A stretch of DNA of 52,993 bases from Weissella confusa (GCF_004766315.1 NZ_PVSN01000010.1:1-52993); one strand, 5' to 3'; numbered from the stretch's first letter, positions 8,189 through 18,142 are shown. Program-made: numbers and translations. Notes: generated by a model not told the origin, from the letters alone.

Positions 8189-9063
8189 TGAATCAACAGA
8201 AAAGTTTTGCAACACATACAACAGGAACGCTTTATCTTGTCCCAACACCAATTGGTAATTTGGGTGATATGACGGTTCGTTCAATTGATACATTGAAGGC
8301 TGTGGCCGTGATTGCGGCTGAAGACACACGTCACACGCAACAATTGCTCAACCAGTTTGATATTCAAACGAAGCAAGTATCATTCCATGAACACAATAAA
8401 GAGAGTCGCATTCCCGAGTTGGTTGCACGCTTAGCTGCTGGTGAAGATGTGGCCCAAGTGTCAGATGCGGGGATGCCATCAATTTCTGACCCGGGTCATG
8501 AGTTGGTGAAGGCTGCCATTGCGCAAAACATTCCAGTTGTGCCACTACCAGGGGCGAGTGCTGGTATTACGGCATTGATTGCGTCTGGTTTGGCACCACA
8601 ACCCTTTATGTTTTACGGTTTTTTGGCGCGTAAGCCAAAGGAGCAATTGGCAGAACTGCAAGGTTTGAATTCACACACGGAAACCATGATTTTTTACGAA
8701 GCACCACACCGTTTGGCTAAGACGTTGCAAAACTTGGTGAAGGCGTTTGGTCCTGATCGCCAAGTTGTGTTAGCTCGTGAGTTGACGAAGCGTTATGAAG
8801 AGTTCTTACGTGGGTCAGCCCAAGAATTGGTTGATTGGGCAAGTGAAAACGAAGTCCGTGGTGAGTTTGTTATGATGGTAGCGGGAAATGATAACCCAAC
8901 TACTGATGGGGATGAAGACCCACTTGCTGAAATGACTGCTGTGGAAGCAGTACAAGCCCTTGTTGCATCAGGGCTAAAAGCAGCGGCTGCGGTTAAGCAA
9001 GTCGCCAAAGCGCGTGACTTGGACCGCCAAGCGTTGTATTTGGAATATCAAGGAGAGAATTAA
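8185..9063 (+). CDS. rsmI: 16S rRNA (cytidine-1402-2'-O)-methyltransferase
   Basis: 292 residues of the tetrapyrrole-methylase fold. The N-terminal LYLVPTPIGNLGDMT (near 17-31) and AAEDTRHTQQLL (near 45) are family signatures, with SDAGMPSISDPG near 93 forming the SAM pocket. It modifies C1402 in the decoding centre. Translation is coupled to holB by the ATGA overlap. Its own stop overlaps the next ATG by one base. Confidence 0.93.
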   Translation: MMNQQKSFATHTTGTLYLVPTPIGNLGDMTVRSIDTLKAVAVIAAEDTRHTQQLLNQFDIQTKQVSFHEHNKESRIPELVARLAAGEDVAQVSDAGMPSISDPGHELVKAAIAQNIPVVPLPGASAGITALIASGLAPQPFMFYGFLARKPKEQLAELQGLNSHTETMIFYEAPHRLAKTLQNLVKAFGPDRQVVLARELTKRYEEFLRGSAQELVDWASENEVRGEFVMMVAGNDNPTTDGDEDPLAEMTAVEAVQALVASGLKAAAAVKQVAKARDLDRQALYLEYQGEN

Positions 9064-9806
9064 TGGCTGAAGTTTACAGTATGCAGCACGAGGTGTTGTA
9101 CTACGAAGCTGACGTGACAGGCAAGTTGAGTCTGCCCATGATTTTTAATCTTGCTGTGTTGAGTTCAACGCAACAAAGTGTCGACCTTGGTGTCGGACCG
9201 GATTATGCGCACGCAAACGGTGTTGGTTGGATTATTTTGCAACACGTCGTTGATATTAAGCGCCGTCCTAAGATTGGTGAAAAGGTGGCCTTGGAGACCT
9301 TGGCTAAGGAGTTCAACCCATTCTTCGCCAAGCGTTTGTACCGAATTGTCGATGAAGCCGGAAACGAATTGGTAAGCATTGATGCCTTGTACGCCATGAT
9401 TGATATGGAGAAACGTAAGATGGCGCGTATTCCACAAGATATGGTGGATGCCTACGCACCTGAACGTGTGAAGAAGATTCCACGTCAACCAGAGCCAGAC
9501 CGCATGATTGGTGATATTCCAGTTGATTTCGATCAACAATATGCGGTGCGTTACTTGGATATTGACTCAAACCGTCACGTGAACAATTCGAAGTACTTTG
9601 ATTGGATGCAAGATGTCTTGGGTCCAGCGTTCCTTGAAACGCACGAACCAACGCACTTGAACATCAAGTACGAACACGAAGTTTTATTGGGTGATATGAT
9701 TCGTTCAGAAGCGCAAATTATGGAAGACAAGTCAGTACACCGTATCTGGTCTGGTGACACATTGTCTGCCGAAGCGCATATTGATTGGACGAAGTCAGAA
9801 AACTAA
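9063..9806 (+). CDS. Acyl-ACP thioesterase (FatA-like)
   Basis: 247 residues with two tandem hotdog domains (about 1-130 and 150-245). It would hydrolyse acyl-ACP and release free fatty acids. The second domain carries DIDSNRHVNNSKYFDWM (near 170-186), the conserved Asn-His region of this family. It is translationally coupled to rsmI through the TAATG overlap, an arrangement also seen in other lactic acid bacteria. Confidence 0.88.
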   Translation: MAEVYSMQHEVLYYEADVTGKLSLPMIFNLAVLSSTQQSVDLGVGPDYAHANGVGWIILQHVVDIKRRPKIGEKVALETLAKEFNPFFAKRLYRIVDEAGNELVSIDALYAMIDMEKRKMARIPQDMVDAYAPERVKKIPRQPEPDRMIGDIPVDFDQQYAVRYLDIDSNRHVNNSKYFDWMQDVLGPAFLETHEPTHLNIKYEHEVLLGDMIRSEAQIMEDKSVHRIWSGDTLSAEAHIDWTKSEN

Positions 9807-9848
9807 AGTAAACTAATTAGTGAAGAAAGTCATTTAAGGAGAAAACAC

Positions 9849-10841
9849 ATGGCCATTTTGGTTCTAGGTGGAGCCGGATACATCGGTTCTCACATGGTTG
9901 ACACATTGTTGTCAGACGGTCGCGATGTTGTCGTTGTCGACAACTTGTTGACGGGACACCGTGCTGCGGTGCCTGCAGGCGTACCTTTCTACGAAGTTGA
10001 TATTCGTGATAAGGCTGCTTTGCGCGAAGTATTTGAGAAGGAGAACATTGAGCAAGTCGTTCACTTTGCGGCTTCATCAATCGTGCCAGAATCAATGGCT
10101 AATCCGCTAAAGTACTTCGACAACAACACGGCAGGAATGATTGCGTTGTTGGAAGTTATGTTGGAGTTTGATGTTAAGCAAATCGTCTTCTCATCAACGG
10201 CTGCAACGTACGGTATTCCTGAGGAAAACCCTATCAAGGAAACGACACCACAAAACCCAATCAACCCATACGGTGAGTCAAAGTTGCAAATGGAACACAT
10301 CATGAAGTGGGCTGATGAAGCTTACGGCTTGAAGTGGGTTGCATTGCGTTACTTTAACGTTGCCGGTGCAAAGGCTGACGGTTCAATCGGTGAAGACCAC
10401 CCAGTTGAGACGCACTTGGTACCAATCATCTTGCAAACGGCCTTGGGTCAACGCGAGAAGATCATGATGTACGGTGATGACTACAACACGCCAGATGGAT
10501 TCAACGTCCGCGATTACGTTCACGTAATGGACTTGGCTAACGCACATGTGTTGGCTTTGGACTACTTGGCTAAGGGTAACGACTCAAACCAATTTAACTT
10601 GGGTTCAGCAAACGGCTTCTCAGTTAAGCAAATGGTTGAGGCTGCGCGTGAAGCAACTGGTAAGGAAATCCCTGCCGAAGTTGGTCCACGTCGTGCCGGT
10701 GATCCCGACTCATTGGTTGCGTCATCAGACAAGGCTCGTGAGATTTTGGGCTGGGCACCTAAGTACGATGATGTTAAGGAAATCATCAAGACGGCTTGGA
10801 CTTGGCACCAAAAGCACCCAAATGGTTATGAAGACCGCTAA
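9849..10841 (+). CDS. galE: UDP-glucose 4-epimerase
   Basis: Interconverts UDP-glucose and UDP-galactose (Leloir pathway and glycan precursor supply). 330 residues, short-chain dehydrogenase type: NAD-binding GGAGYIGSH near residue 7, catalytic Ser in FSSTAATYG near 120, and YGESK (Tyr/Lys pair) near 142. AAGGAG lies 10 bases before the ATG. Not next to galK/galT here, so a role in wall or exopolysaccharide precursors is possible. A terminator follows. Confidence 0.95.
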   Translation: MAILVLGGAGYIGSHMVDTLLSDGRDVVVVDNLLTGHRAAVPAGVPFYEVDIRDKAALREVFEKENIEQVVHFAASSIVPESMANPLKYFDNNTAGMIALLEVMLEFDVKQIVFSSTAATYGIPEENPIKETTPQNPINPYGESKLQMEHIMKWADEAYGLKWVALRYFNVAGAKADGSIGEDHPVETHLVPIILQTALGQREKIMMYGDDYNTPDGFNVRDYVHVMDLANAHVLALDYLAKGNDSNQFNLGSANGFSVKQMVEAAREATGKEIPAEVGPRRAGDPDSLVASSDKAREILGWAPKYDDVKEIIKTAWTWHQKHPNGYEDR

Positions 10842-10855
10842 TATTTGATTATCAA

Positions 10856-10889
10856 GACAGTTATCAGGTTTCTGGTAGCTGTCTTTTTT
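10856..10889 (+). terminator. Rho-independent terminator after galE
   Basis: GACAGTTATCAG pairs with CTGGTAGCTGTC through several G-U pairs, followed by TTTTTT. Confidence 0.8.
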
Positions 10890-11002
10890 GTTTATGCTAG
10901 CGCCGACACAAACCACCACCTGAATTTTATGTTAATGAAAAGTCCGGTAAAAAGTTGTATGATAAATACCATATGACTAAAGAGTAAAGGAAGTAGTGTG
11001 GC

Positions 11003-11725
11003 ATGAAGGTTATTGCGTTTGATACGTCTAATCAACCATTGTCGGTGGCCTTGTTTGAAGACGACAAGCTAATCGGACAACGTGAAACAAACGTTGCTAA
11101 GAATCATTCGGTGCAATTGCTACCGTTTATTGATGAACTAGTGAAGTCAGCAGGGTGGGCACCAGCTGATCTTGACCGGGTTGTGGTTAGCCAAGGACCC
11201 GGTTCTTATACAGGATTGCGTATTGCAGTTACGACTGCAAAGACGTTGGCCTTTACGCTAGGTATCGAACTGGTCGGTATTTCAAGCTTGGGATTGTTGG
11301 CTACGAACGTAAAGACGTCCGGCGTGACGATTGTGCCAGTGATGGATGCGCGTAATGCGAACTTATATGCTGGTCAATATGAGTTGCGTGACGGCAAGTA
11401 TGTTGCCACGGCAGCTGACCGCCACACGAATGTTCCTGCTTTGATTAGTCAATTGGCAGAGGAGAATCAACAAGTGGTTTTTGTTGGTGAATGGGCTCGG
11501 TTTGAGGAAGAGTTGCGACAGGCGTTGCCAGATGCACAATTTGCATCTGATAATTTGCCGCATGCCGCAAATGTGTTGCCGCTGGTTACGGATGCACAAG
11601 TACTAACAGACATGACAGATATTCACCAATTTGTGCCAAACTATTATCGTTTGTCGCAAGCTGAGGCTGATTGGGCCAAGGCTCACCCCGATGCAGGTGA
11701 TGGTGTTTATGTGGAAAAGGTTTAA
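11003..11725 (+). CDS. tsaB: tRNA threonylcarbamoyladenosine biosynthesis protein TsaB
   Basis: The non-catalytic partner of TsaD in making t6A37 in ANN-decoding tRNAs. 240 residues, ASKHA fold: AFDTSNQPLSVAL near residue 5 and SQGPGSYTGLRIAV near 64-77 are family signatures. It starts a four-gene cluster tsaB-rimI-rimI-tsaD; the next gene overlaps its last 17 bases. Confidence 0.92.
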   Translation: MKVIAFDTSNQPLSVALFEDDKLIGQRETNVAKNHSVQLLPFIDELVKSAGWAPADLDRVVVSQGPGSYTGLRIAVTTAKTLAFTLGIELVGISSLGLLATNVKTSGVTIVPVMDARNANLYAGQYELRDGKYVATAADRHTNVPALISQLAEENQQVVFVGEWARFEEELRQALPDAQFASDNLPHAANVLPLVTDAQVLTDMTDIHQFVPNYYRLSQAEADWAKAHPDAGDGVYVEKV

Positions 11726-12296
11726 GAATTGGGTTCATTGGTTGATGCACCCATTGCCACAAAGCTTACGAGAATTTCGTCAGGTGATTGCGGTTAATGG
11801 CTTTGAGTTCCACTTAATGCCAGCGCAATACACGGACGTTGAAGAAATGGTTGTTCTAGAGCGAGCAGCGTATAACGGTGAGGAACCATGGTCGGAGGAT
11901 ATCTTCCATAATGAGTTGCACCGTTCACGCGAACGTTTGTACGTGGTTGTTCGTGAGCCGGAGACTGGGACGATGGTTGCCTATATTGGGGCAGCGTTCC
12001 GACCAGGTATTCATGAAGTGCATATTACGAACGTCACGGTGACGCCACACTGGCAAGGTCGTGGCTTAGGAACGTTTTTGCTCATGTATATGATGACGGT
12101 TGCGAAGCAGATTCGCTTCCACCGTGTGTCATTGGAGGTGCGTGTATCGAATGTGAGTGCACAACGCCTATATGAACGACTTGGTTTTCAAACGGTTCGT
12201 CGTAAAACGAATTATTATGGAGATAACGGGGAAGATGCGTTTGATATGGCGCAGATTCTCGGGAGAAAGAGTGATGGATTTTACATTCAGGGATAG
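11709..12296 (+). CDS. rimI: GNAT N-acetyltransferase, RimI-like (first copy)
   Basis: 195 residues. The acetyl-CoA loop lies in VTPHWQGRGLGTFLL (R/Q-x-x-G-x-G/A motif) near residue 116, and LYERLGFQTV near 156 is typical of RimI, which acetylates the N-terminal Ala of ribosomal protein S18. The family PWS motif appears as EEPWSEDIF. The N-terminal 35 residues (WKRFKNWVHWLMHPLPQ) are an unusual basic, aromatic extension. The exact start is uncertain: ATG 11709 is used, overlapping tsaB; an ATG at 11745 is possible. Confidence 0.8.
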   Translation: MWKRFKNWVHWLMHPLPQSLREFRQVIAVNGFEFHLMPAQYTDVEEMVVLERAAYNGEEPWSEDIFHNELHRSRERLYVVVREPETGTMVAYIGAAFRPGIHEVHITNVTVTPHWQGRGLGTFLLMYMMTVAKQIRFHRVSLEVRVSNVSAQRLYERLGFQTVRRKTNYYGDNGEDAFDMAQILGRKSDGFYIQG

Positions 12297-12726
12297 TACG
12301 GACGCCGAAGAGTTGTACGCGATTGCTAAGGTTGCTTATAAAGGATCACCTTGGTCAAAGAAAGTTTTTCAGAATGATTTGAAAGGTAAGTTTACGAAAT
12401 ACTTGCTGATCGAAGCAGACGGTGAGACGGTTGGCTTTGTTGGTGGGACACATTTAGGCGATGAACTTGAAATCACCAATGTGGCAGTTATGCCTGGTTT
12501 CCAGGGACAACACCTTGGCGAACGACTACTTCGTGAATGGTTTGGTCGCTTTGAGGATGGTACACGGGTACTGTTAGAAGTGCGTCATCGTAATAAGCGA
12601 GCCATTCGTTTATATGAACGCTTAGGTTTCATAATCTATAACATACGAGAAGATTACTATCGTGACCCAGTGGAAGACGCTTACTTGATGGACGTCACAT
12701 TGCCGTTGCGTGGAGAAGGAGAATAG
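12274..12726 (+). CDS. GNAT N-acetyltransferase, RimI-like (second copy)
   Basis: 150 residues, close to the usual RimI length. It has GSPWSKKVF near residue 27, the acetyl-CoA motif [15 protein letters not shown] near 72, and [11 protein letters not shown] near 112. It overlaps the first copy by 23 bases; GAGAAAGAG precedes the ATG. Two RimI-like genes between tsaB and tsaD occur in lactobacilli; which copy acetylates S18 cannot be told. Confidence 0.82.
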   Translation: MDFTFRDSTDAEELYAIAKVAYKGSPWSKKVFQNDLKGKFTKYLLIEADGETVGFVGGTHLGDELEITNVAVMPGFQGQHLGERLLREWFGRFEDGTRVLLEVRHRNKRAIRLYERLGFIIYNIREDYYRDPVEDAYLMDVTLPLRGEGE

Positions 12727-12727
12727 C

Positions 12728-13753
12728 ATGAGTGAAACACGTTATATCATGGCCTTTGAATCAAGTGCCGATGAAACAAGTGTGGCGATTGTCAAAAATG
12801 GTACTGAAATTGTGAGCTTGGAGACAGCAACACAAATCAAGAGTCACCAACGATTTGGTGGTATCGTACCGGAAGTAGCGAGCCGTCACCACATTGAACA
12901 AGTAACGGTGTTAGCTGATGCTGCTTTGGAAGATGCGCAATTGACGTATGATGATTTGACGGCCATCGCAGTGACGCAAGGACCTGGTTTGGTTGGGGCG
13001 TTGTTGATTGGTGTTACGGCGGCTAAGACGATTGCCTGGGCGCATAACTTGCCATTGGTGCCAGTCATTCACTTGGCTGGGCACATCAGTGCAGCAAACT
13101 TCGTGCAACCAATCGAATATCCAGCATTAGCCTTGATGGTTTCTGGTGGTCACACGGAATTGGTCTTGATGCGTGAGGAATACGATTACCTTGTCATTGG
13201 GGATACACGTGATGATGCTGCCGGTGAGAGTTATGATAAGGTTGGTCGTACGATGGGGTTGCAATACCCATCTGGTAAGACCATGGATGAAATGGCGCAT
13301 GAAGGCGAACCAACGTATGATTTGCCACGTGCGTTGATTAACGATGACCGTTATGACTTTTCGTTCTCTGGTTTGAAGAGCGCGGTGATTAACTTGATGC
13401 ATAATGCTGACCAACGTGGTGAGACAGTTGATCATATTAACCTTGCTGCCTCATTCCAAGAAGCGGTTGTTGATGTGCTGGTGACAAAGACGCGTCGTGC
13501 GTTAGAGAATTATCCGGTTAAGTCATTTATTGTCGCTGGTGGTGTTGCGGCTAACCGCGGTTTGCGTGATGGACTAACGGCAATGATGGCTGAATTCCCT
13601 GAGACGACGTTTATCCCAGTACCAATTAAGTTGGCTGGTGACAATGCCGCTATGATTGGCGTAGCTGGTGATATCGCTTATCGTCACGGTAAGCGTGGTG
13701 GTTTGGACTTAAATGCCAACCCCGGCTTGGAATTTGATTACTTAGAAGACTAA
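12728..13753 (+). CDS. tsaD: tRNA N6-adenosine threonylcarbamoyltransferase TsaD
   Basis: The catalytic subunit for t6A37 formation, 341 residues. [13 protein letters not shown] near residue 9, the metal-binding pair HLAGHISA (near 115), and ATP-binding SGGHTELVL and [10 protein letters not shown] are all seen. The start used is the ATG after GGAGAAGGAG, just past the stop of the preceding gene; an upstream in-frame start lies inside that ribosome site. A strong terminator follows. Confidence 0.95.
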   Translation: MSETRYIMAFESSADETSVAIVKNGTEIVSLETATQIKSHQRFGGIVPEVASRHHIEQVTVLADAALEDAQLTYDDLTAIAVTQGPGLVGALLIGVTAAKTIAWAHNLPLVPVIHLAGHISAANFVQPIEYPALALMVSGGHTELVLMREEYDYLVIGDTRDDAAGESYDKVGRTMGLQYPSGKTMDEMAHEGEPTYDLPRALINDDRYDFSFSGLKSAVINLMHNADQRGETVDHINLAASFQEAVVDVLVTKTRRALENYPVKSFIVAGGVAANRGLRDGLTAMMAEFPETTFIPVPIKLAGDNAAMIGVAGDIAYRHGKRGGLDLNANPGLEFDYLED

Positions 13754-13756
13754 CAA

Positions 13757-13790
13757 AAAAGGTACCGACATCGATTTGTCGGTACCTTTT
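13757..13790. terminator. Bidirectional terminator between tsaD and the polyprenyl synthase gene
   Basis: AAAAGGTACCGACA pairs perfectly with TGTCGGTACCTTTT around a 6-nt loop. The T-runs on both strands serve the two convergent genes. Confidence 0.9.
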
Positions 13791-13802
13791 CTACTATATA
13801 TA

Positions 13803-14792
13803 TTAATCGTTACGTGAGAGTAGTGAACGACTAATGCTGAACAAGATATCTTTTGACTCGTGTTCTGGCATATCGTCTAGATAGTTTAATGCAGCTTCTG
13901 TATAACGCATTGTCATATCACCTGCTTCATCAAGGGCACCAGAGTCACGGACAAGTTGGGCTAATTCTTCGGCCTCAGCAGTCGTGATTTCAGTTTGCTT
14001 TGCGAGCAGGTCTTGAATACGGCCATTGTTTTGCATGGCAATGATCAGTGGTGCAGAGTACACACCTTCTCGTACGTCATTCAACGTTGGCTTACCAAGT
14101 GTCGTGCTATCTGATTGATAATCAAGCATGTCATCCAAGATTTGGAATGCCATACCGACGTTGTAGGCAAAGTCACTGGCGAGTTCAGCGAAGTCATCTG
14201 GAGCATCGCTAGCTGAGATACCTAGCTTAGCTGCTAGTACGAATAGGGCAGCGGTCTTACCAGAGATTTGTTCTTCGTAATCCGCGATGGTCATATCAGT
14301 ACGGTAGTGGTTCGTACGCTGTGTGAGTTCACCAGATAGGATGCGTTCTAGATAGCGGGTCGCCATACGAACGGTTTCGATATCATTGGTGTTATCCGCC
14401 AACGTACGGAACGTGACAGCGAATAGGTAATCGCCGGCATAAGCAGCAACGTCCTTACCAAAGCGTGACTGAATTGATTCGGCGTGACGACGAGTTGGTG
14501 AATCATCGATAATGTCGTCGTGAACCAAAGAAGCAGTGTGGAGCATTTCGACCGCGGCAGCGAGATTTAGTAAAGGCTCGCGTTCGGCAGGGTAGAAACG
14601 ACCGATCAATAAGGTGAACGCAGGACGGAGCAACTTACCGCCAGCATTAAACATATCGAATAGGGCCGCTTCGACTTCTGGATCATTAGCATCCATGTTA
14701 GCTTCAATACGATTCAAGACTGCTTGGAGTTCCTTTTGGATAGCAGGGAAGTCTTGCCAAATCGGATGAAGTTGTGAGAGTGATTGCGTCAT
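13803..14792 (-). CDS. Polyprenyl diphosphate synthase (trans, long chain)
   Basis: 329 residues of the trans-isoprenyl diphosphate synthase fold. GGKLLRPAF (near 52), the first Asp-rich motif DDIIDD (near 93) with RRHAE, and the second motif DDMLD (near 219) bind the Mg-diphosphates. The likely product is a heptaprenyl- or longer chain for a quinone tail; no menaquinone gene is adjacent, so the chain length and use are inference. The ATG with AAGGAG upstream is chosen over a longer in-frame upstream extension of low-complexity sequence. Confidence 0.85.
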   Translation of the reverse strand: MTQSLSQLHPIWQDFPAIQKELQAVLNRIEANMDANDPEVEAALFDMFNAGGKLLRPAFTLLIGRFYPAEREPLLNLAAAVEMLHTASLVHDDIIDDSPTRRHAESIQSRFGKDVAAYAGDYLFAVTFRTLADNTNDIETVRMATRYLERILSGELTQRTNHYRTDMTIADYEEQISGKTAALFVLAAKLGISASDAPDDFAELASDFAYNVGMAFQILDDMLDYQSDSTTLGKPTLNDVREGVYSAPLIIAMQNNGRIQDLLAKQTEITTAEAEELAQLVRDSGALDEAGDMTMRYTEAALNYLDDMPEHESKDILFSISRSLLSRND

Positions 14793-14815
14793 TACTAAGG
14801 AACTCCTTAATTGTT

Positions 14816-14882
14816 TATCTACTATAATATGTATGTGTTCATAACATGGTATGAATAAGCTATCTACTATTATATAGGAATA
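14816..14882 (-). promoter_or_regulatory. Repeated -10-like elements flanking a dyad, polyprenyl synthase upstream region
   Basis: The 10-mer TATCTACTAT occurs at 14816-14825 and 14861-14870; on the minus strand each sits next to a -10-like TATAAT/TTATAG. Between them is TTCATA-N6-TATGAA (14838-14855). This could be two promoters and one operator. No clear -35 boxes are seen. The gene-free stretch 14793-15274 otherwise holds the S10 promoter and leader. Confidence 0.4.
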
Positions 14883-15049
14883 AGTCTGAATAAACACATG
14901 CAATTCTGAGAGGGACTTACGAATATTTTTAAATAGAACCAAAACGGTGGAAATTAGTAAGTAAATCAGTTATTATAGTTTTCGGAATAAAATATGAACA
15001 CGACATGAACGGGGTTAAGAAATTAATTCAAGAAAGTTGTTCAAAAGGC

Positions 15050-15078
15050 TTGCCAACGCGGTTAGCCTGCTGTATTAT
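15050..15078 (+). promoter_or_regulatory. Promoter of the S10-spc-alpha ribosomal operon
   Basis: TTGCCA, exactly 17 bp, then TATTAT. Initiation is expected near 15085, leaving a leader of about 190 nt before rpsJ. Confidence 0.75.
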
Positions 15079-15084
15079 ATTCTA

Positions 15085-15274
15085 GTACGTTAAATACGGG
15101 GTGTATTATGCACCCGGGTATTAGCGTGCCATCGACAAGCGATGATGTGGGAGGTTGCGACACACCCGGCAGCATTGCCACGGGGACCATTGCCATGGAG
15201 CTCTTTGGGGTGCGTCGGTAGTTTCCACGGAGTTAGTTTCATATTCCAATATGGACGAAGGGAGAATTTATATC
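15085..15274 (+). promoter_or_regulatory. Structured 5' leader of the S10 operon
   Basis: The first hairpin is GGGTG-N7-CACCC (15099-15103/15111-15115). A longer-range helix pairs CGAC-A-CACCC (15158-15167) with GGGTG-C-GTCG (15208-15217), enclosing a GGCA/TGCC hairpin. In other bacteria an S10 leader mediates feedback by ribosomal protein L4; rplD is in this operon. The leader role is inferred from position and structure. No terminator-like T-run is present, so control would more likely be at translation. Confidence 0.6.
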
Positions 15275-15583
15275 ATGGCAAGTAAGAAGATTCGTATCCG
15301 TTTGAAGGCGTACGAGCACAAGATCTTGGACGCTTCAGCAGAAAAGATCGTTGAGACGGCAAAGCGTACAGGTGCTGAAATTTCAGGTCCTATTCCATTG
15401 CCTACTGAGCGTACGTTGTACACGGTTTTGCGTTCACCACACAAGCACAAGGATTCACGTGAGCAATTCGAAATGCGCACTCACAAGCGTTTGATCGATA
15501 TCGTGAACCCAACTGCTAAGACGGTTGATGCTTTGTCAAAGCTTGAATTGCCAAGCGGTGTTGACATCGAAATCAAGTTGTAA
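15275..15583 (+). CDS. rpsJ: Ribosomal protein S10
   Basis: 102 residues, the usual length. [15 protein letters not shown] (near 5-19) and [19 protein letters not shown] (near 56-74) are highly conserved. It is also NusE, the transcription antitermination partner of NusB. AAGGGAG lies ahead of the ATG. An in-frame extension upstream covers the structured leader and is rejected. It begins the S10-spc-alpha super-operon. Confidence 0.97.
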   Translation: MASKKIRIRLKAYEHKILDASAEKIVETAKRTGAEISGPIPLPTERTLYTVLRSPHKHKDSREQFEMRTHKRLIDIVNPTAKTVDALSKLELPSGVDIEIKL

Positions 15584-15673
15584 TTTTTACAACGCAACAA
15601 CAGCAACAACAACTTGCCTGATTAAGCATTTAACTGATCAAAAATTTAGATTTACTATTCAAAGGAGATAGTC

Positions 15674-16300
15674 ATGACTACTAAGGGTATCTTAGGCCGC
15701 AAGGTCGGCATGACTCAGGTATTCACTGAGAACGGTGAGCTTATCCCCGTAACAGTAATTGAAGCTACGCCAAACGTAGTTCTCCAAGTTAAGACTTTGG
15801 AAAACGACGGTTACAACGCAGTTCAATTGGGTTACCAAGACAAGCGCGCCGTTTTGAGCAACAAGCCTGAGCAAGGTCACGTTGCCAAGGCAAACACGGC
15901 CCCTAAGCGCTACATTCGTGAAATCCGCGACGCTGAGGGAGAATTCAATGTTGGGGATGAAGTTAAGGTTGATATCTTCGCTGCTGGCGAAGCTGTTGAC
16001 GTAACTGGAATCACAAAGGGTCATGGTTACCAAGGTAACATCAAGAAGGATGGACAATCACGTGGCCCTATGGCGCACGGTTCTCGTTACCACCGTCGTC
16101 CTGGTTCATTGGGTGCCATCATCAACCGCGTCTTCAAGGGTAAGAAGTTGCCTGGACGCATGGGTAACCACAAGCGCACTGTACAAAACTTGCAAGTAGT
16201 TCGCGTTGACGTAGAAAACAACGTGATCTTGGTTAAGGGTAATGTTCCTGGTGCCAACAAGTCACTTGTTACTGTTAAGTACTCTGTTAAGGCTAAGTAA
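15674..16300 (+). CDS. rplC: Ribosomal protein L3
   Basis: 208 residues, the usual length, starting [17 protein letters not shown]. It is an early 50S assembly protein near the peptidyl transferase centre; its basic central loop ([17 protein letters not shown], near 136) reaches the active site. AAAGGAGAT precedes the ATG. The 90-nt gap after rpsJ has no clear structure. Confidence 0.97.
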   Translation: MTTKGILGRKVGMTQVFTENGELIPVTVIEATPNVVLQVKTLENDGYNAVQLGYQDKRAVLSNKPEQGHVAKANTAPKRYIREIRDAEGEFNVGDEVKVDIFAAGEAVDVTGITKGHGYQGNIKKDGQSRGPMAHGSRYHRRPGSLGAIINRVFKGKKLPGRMGNHKRTVQNLQVVRVDVENNVILVKGNVPGANKSLVTVKYSVKAK

Positions 16301-16324
16301 TAAGGACGAAGGGAGGAAACTAAC

Positions 16325-16948
16325 ATGACTAAGGTTGCTTTGTTTAAGCAAGACGGCTCAAACGCCGGTGAGATCGAGTTGAACGACTCAATCTTCGGAA
16401 TCGAGCCAAACAACAACGTTGTTACTGACGCTGTTTTGATGCAACGTGCATCAATGCGTCAAGGTACTCACGCCGTTAAGAACCGTTCAGCGGTTTCAGG
16501 TGGTGGTAAGAAGCCTTGGCGTCAAAAGGGAACTGGACGTGCCCGTCAAGGTTCAATCCGTTCACCACAATGGCGTGGTGGTGGTATCGTCTTCGGACCT
16601 ACTCCACGTTCATACGCCTACAAGTTGCCAAAGAAGGTTTACCGTTTGGCATTGAAGTCAGTGTTGTCACAAAAGGTTTTGGACTCAGCTTTGGTTGTTG
16701 TCGATGCATTGTCATTCGACGCTCCTAAGACTAAGGAATTCAAGGCAGTTTTGAACAACTTGAACGTAAACGAAAAGACGTTGGTTGTCTTGGACGATGA
16801 TAACGCTAACGCAGCATTGGCAGCACGTAACTTGGAAAACGTTACTGTTATGACTGCAAAGGGTGTTAACGTGCTTGACGTAATCAACAACGATAAGTTG
16901 GTTGTAGTTCAATCAGCTTTGGCACAAGTTGAGGAGGTTTTGGCATAA
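16325..16948 (+). CDS. rplD: Ribosomal protein L4
   Basis: 207 residues. The extended basic loop ([19 protein letters not shown], near 60-78) that lines the exit tunnel is intact. In gamma-proteobacteria L4 also represses the S10 operon; the structured leader upstream makes a similar role possible here but it is not shown. The stop overlaps the rplW ATG by one base. Confidence 0.97.
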   Translation: MTKVALFKQDGSNAGEIELNDSIFGIEPNNNVVTDAVLMQRASMRQGTHAVKNRSAVSGGGKKPWRQKGTGRARQGSIRSPQWRGGGIVFGPTPRSYAYKLPKKVYRLALKSVLSQKVLDSALVVVDALSFDAPKTKEFKAVLNNLNVNEKTLVVLDDDNANAALAARNLENVTVMTAKGVNVLDVINNDKLVVVQSALAQVEEVLA

Positions 16949-17235
16949 TGGACGCACGCGATATCATTTTGCGCCCGGTCATCACTGAACAAACGATGAG
17001 CGTTTTGGATGAAAAGCGTTACACGTTTGAAGTTGATGTTCGCGCCACTAAGCCACAAATTAAGCGCGCTATTGAAGAAATTTTCGATGTTAAGATCGAA
17101 AAGATCAACACGGCGAACGTACGTGGTAAGTTGAAGCGTCAAGGACGCTTCGCTGGTTACACTAAGAAGCGCAAGAAGGCAACTGTTAAGTTGACTGCCG
17201 CTTCTAAGGACATTCAATTGTTCAACGAAAACTAA
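16948..17235 (+). CDS. rplW: Ribosomal protein L23
   Basis: 95 residues with [13 protein letters not shown] near residue 4 and the basic [15 protein letters not shown] near 66. L23 sits at the tunnel exit and is the docking site for trigger factor and SRP. The gene is coupled to rplD through a TAATG overlap, with GAGGAGG inside the end of rplD. Confidence 0.96.
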   Translation: MDARDIILRPVITEQTMSVLDEKRYTFEVDVRATKPQIKRAIEEIFDVKIEKINTANVRGKLKRQGRFAGYTKKRKKATVKLTAASKDIQLFNEN

Positions 17236-17251
17236 TTAGGAGGAAATTAGC

Positions 17252-18085
17252 GTGGCTATCAAGAAGTACAAGCCAACCTCTAACGGTCGTCGTAACATGA
17301 CGTCTTCAGATTTTGCTGAAATCACTAAGACGACGCCTGAAAAGAGCTTGTTGGAATCAAAGTCAAACACTGGTGCTCGTAACTCATACGGTCACATGAC
17401 TGTGCGCCACCGTGGTGGTGGACACAAGCGCCAATACCGTATTATCGACTTCAAGCGTACAAAGGATGATGTTCCAGCCAAGGTTGTTGCGATCGAATAC
17501 GATCCAAACCGTACTGCTAACATCGCTTTGTTGCAATACACTGACGGTACTAAGGCATATATCTTGGCGCCTAAGGGCTTGGAAGTTGGTATGACTGTTC
17601 AATCAGGTCCTGATGCCGACATCAAGGTCGGAAACGCTTTGCCATTGGCAAACATTCCTGACGGAACTCAAATCCACAACATCGAGTTGAAGCCTGGTAA
17701 GGGTGGTCAATTGGCCCGTTCTGCCGGTGCATCAGCACAATTGTTGGGTAAGGAAGGAAAGTACGTACTTGTTCGCTTGCAATCAGGTGAAGTACGTATG
17801 ATCTTGGCCGTTAACCGTGCCACGGTTGGAGTTGTTGGTAACGAACAACACTCATTGATCAACTGGGGTAAGGCTGGTCGTCGTCGTTGGAAGGGTCAAC
17901 GCCCACACGTTCGTGGATCAGTTATGAACCCTAACGATCACCCACACGGTGGTGGAGAAGGAAAGGCCCCAGTTGGTCGTCCAAGTCCAATGTCACCATG
18001 GGGTAAGAAGACTGCCGGTAAGAAGACGCGTAACAAGAAGGCTCGTTCAACGAAGTTCATTGTTCGCGGTCGTAAGGGCAAGTAA
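17252..18085 (+). CDS. rplB: Ribosomal protein L2
   Basis: 277 residues, the usual length. [16 protein letters not shown] near 52 and the conserved [17 protein letters not shown] (near 221-237), with the His essential for peptidyl transfer, are present. It has a GTG start behind AGGAGG. It is a primary 23S rRNA binder needed for subunit joining. Confidence 0.97.
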   Translation: MAIKKYKPTSNGRRNMTSSDFAEITKTTPEKSLLESKSNTGARNSYGHMTVRHRGGGHKRQYRIIDFKRTKDDVPAKVVAIEYDPNRTANIALLQYTDGTKAYILAPKGLEVGMTVQSGPDADIKVGNALPLANIPDGTQIHNIELKPGKGGQLARSAGASAQLLGKEGKYVLVRLQSGEVRMILAVNRATVGVVGNEQHSLINWGKAGRRRWKGQRPHVRGSVMNPNDHPHGGGEGKAPVGRPSPMSPWGKKTAGKKTRNKKARSTKFIVRGRKGK

Positions 18086-18142
18086 TCAATACTTACACTC
18101 CGTAATTAATAAGTTTTTAGCAAACGAGAGGAGGACCTTAAA

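Noticed and set aside
15155-15274. In-frame extension giving a longer S10
   Set aside because: It covers the structured leader, has no ribosome site, and S10 at 102 residues is full length.
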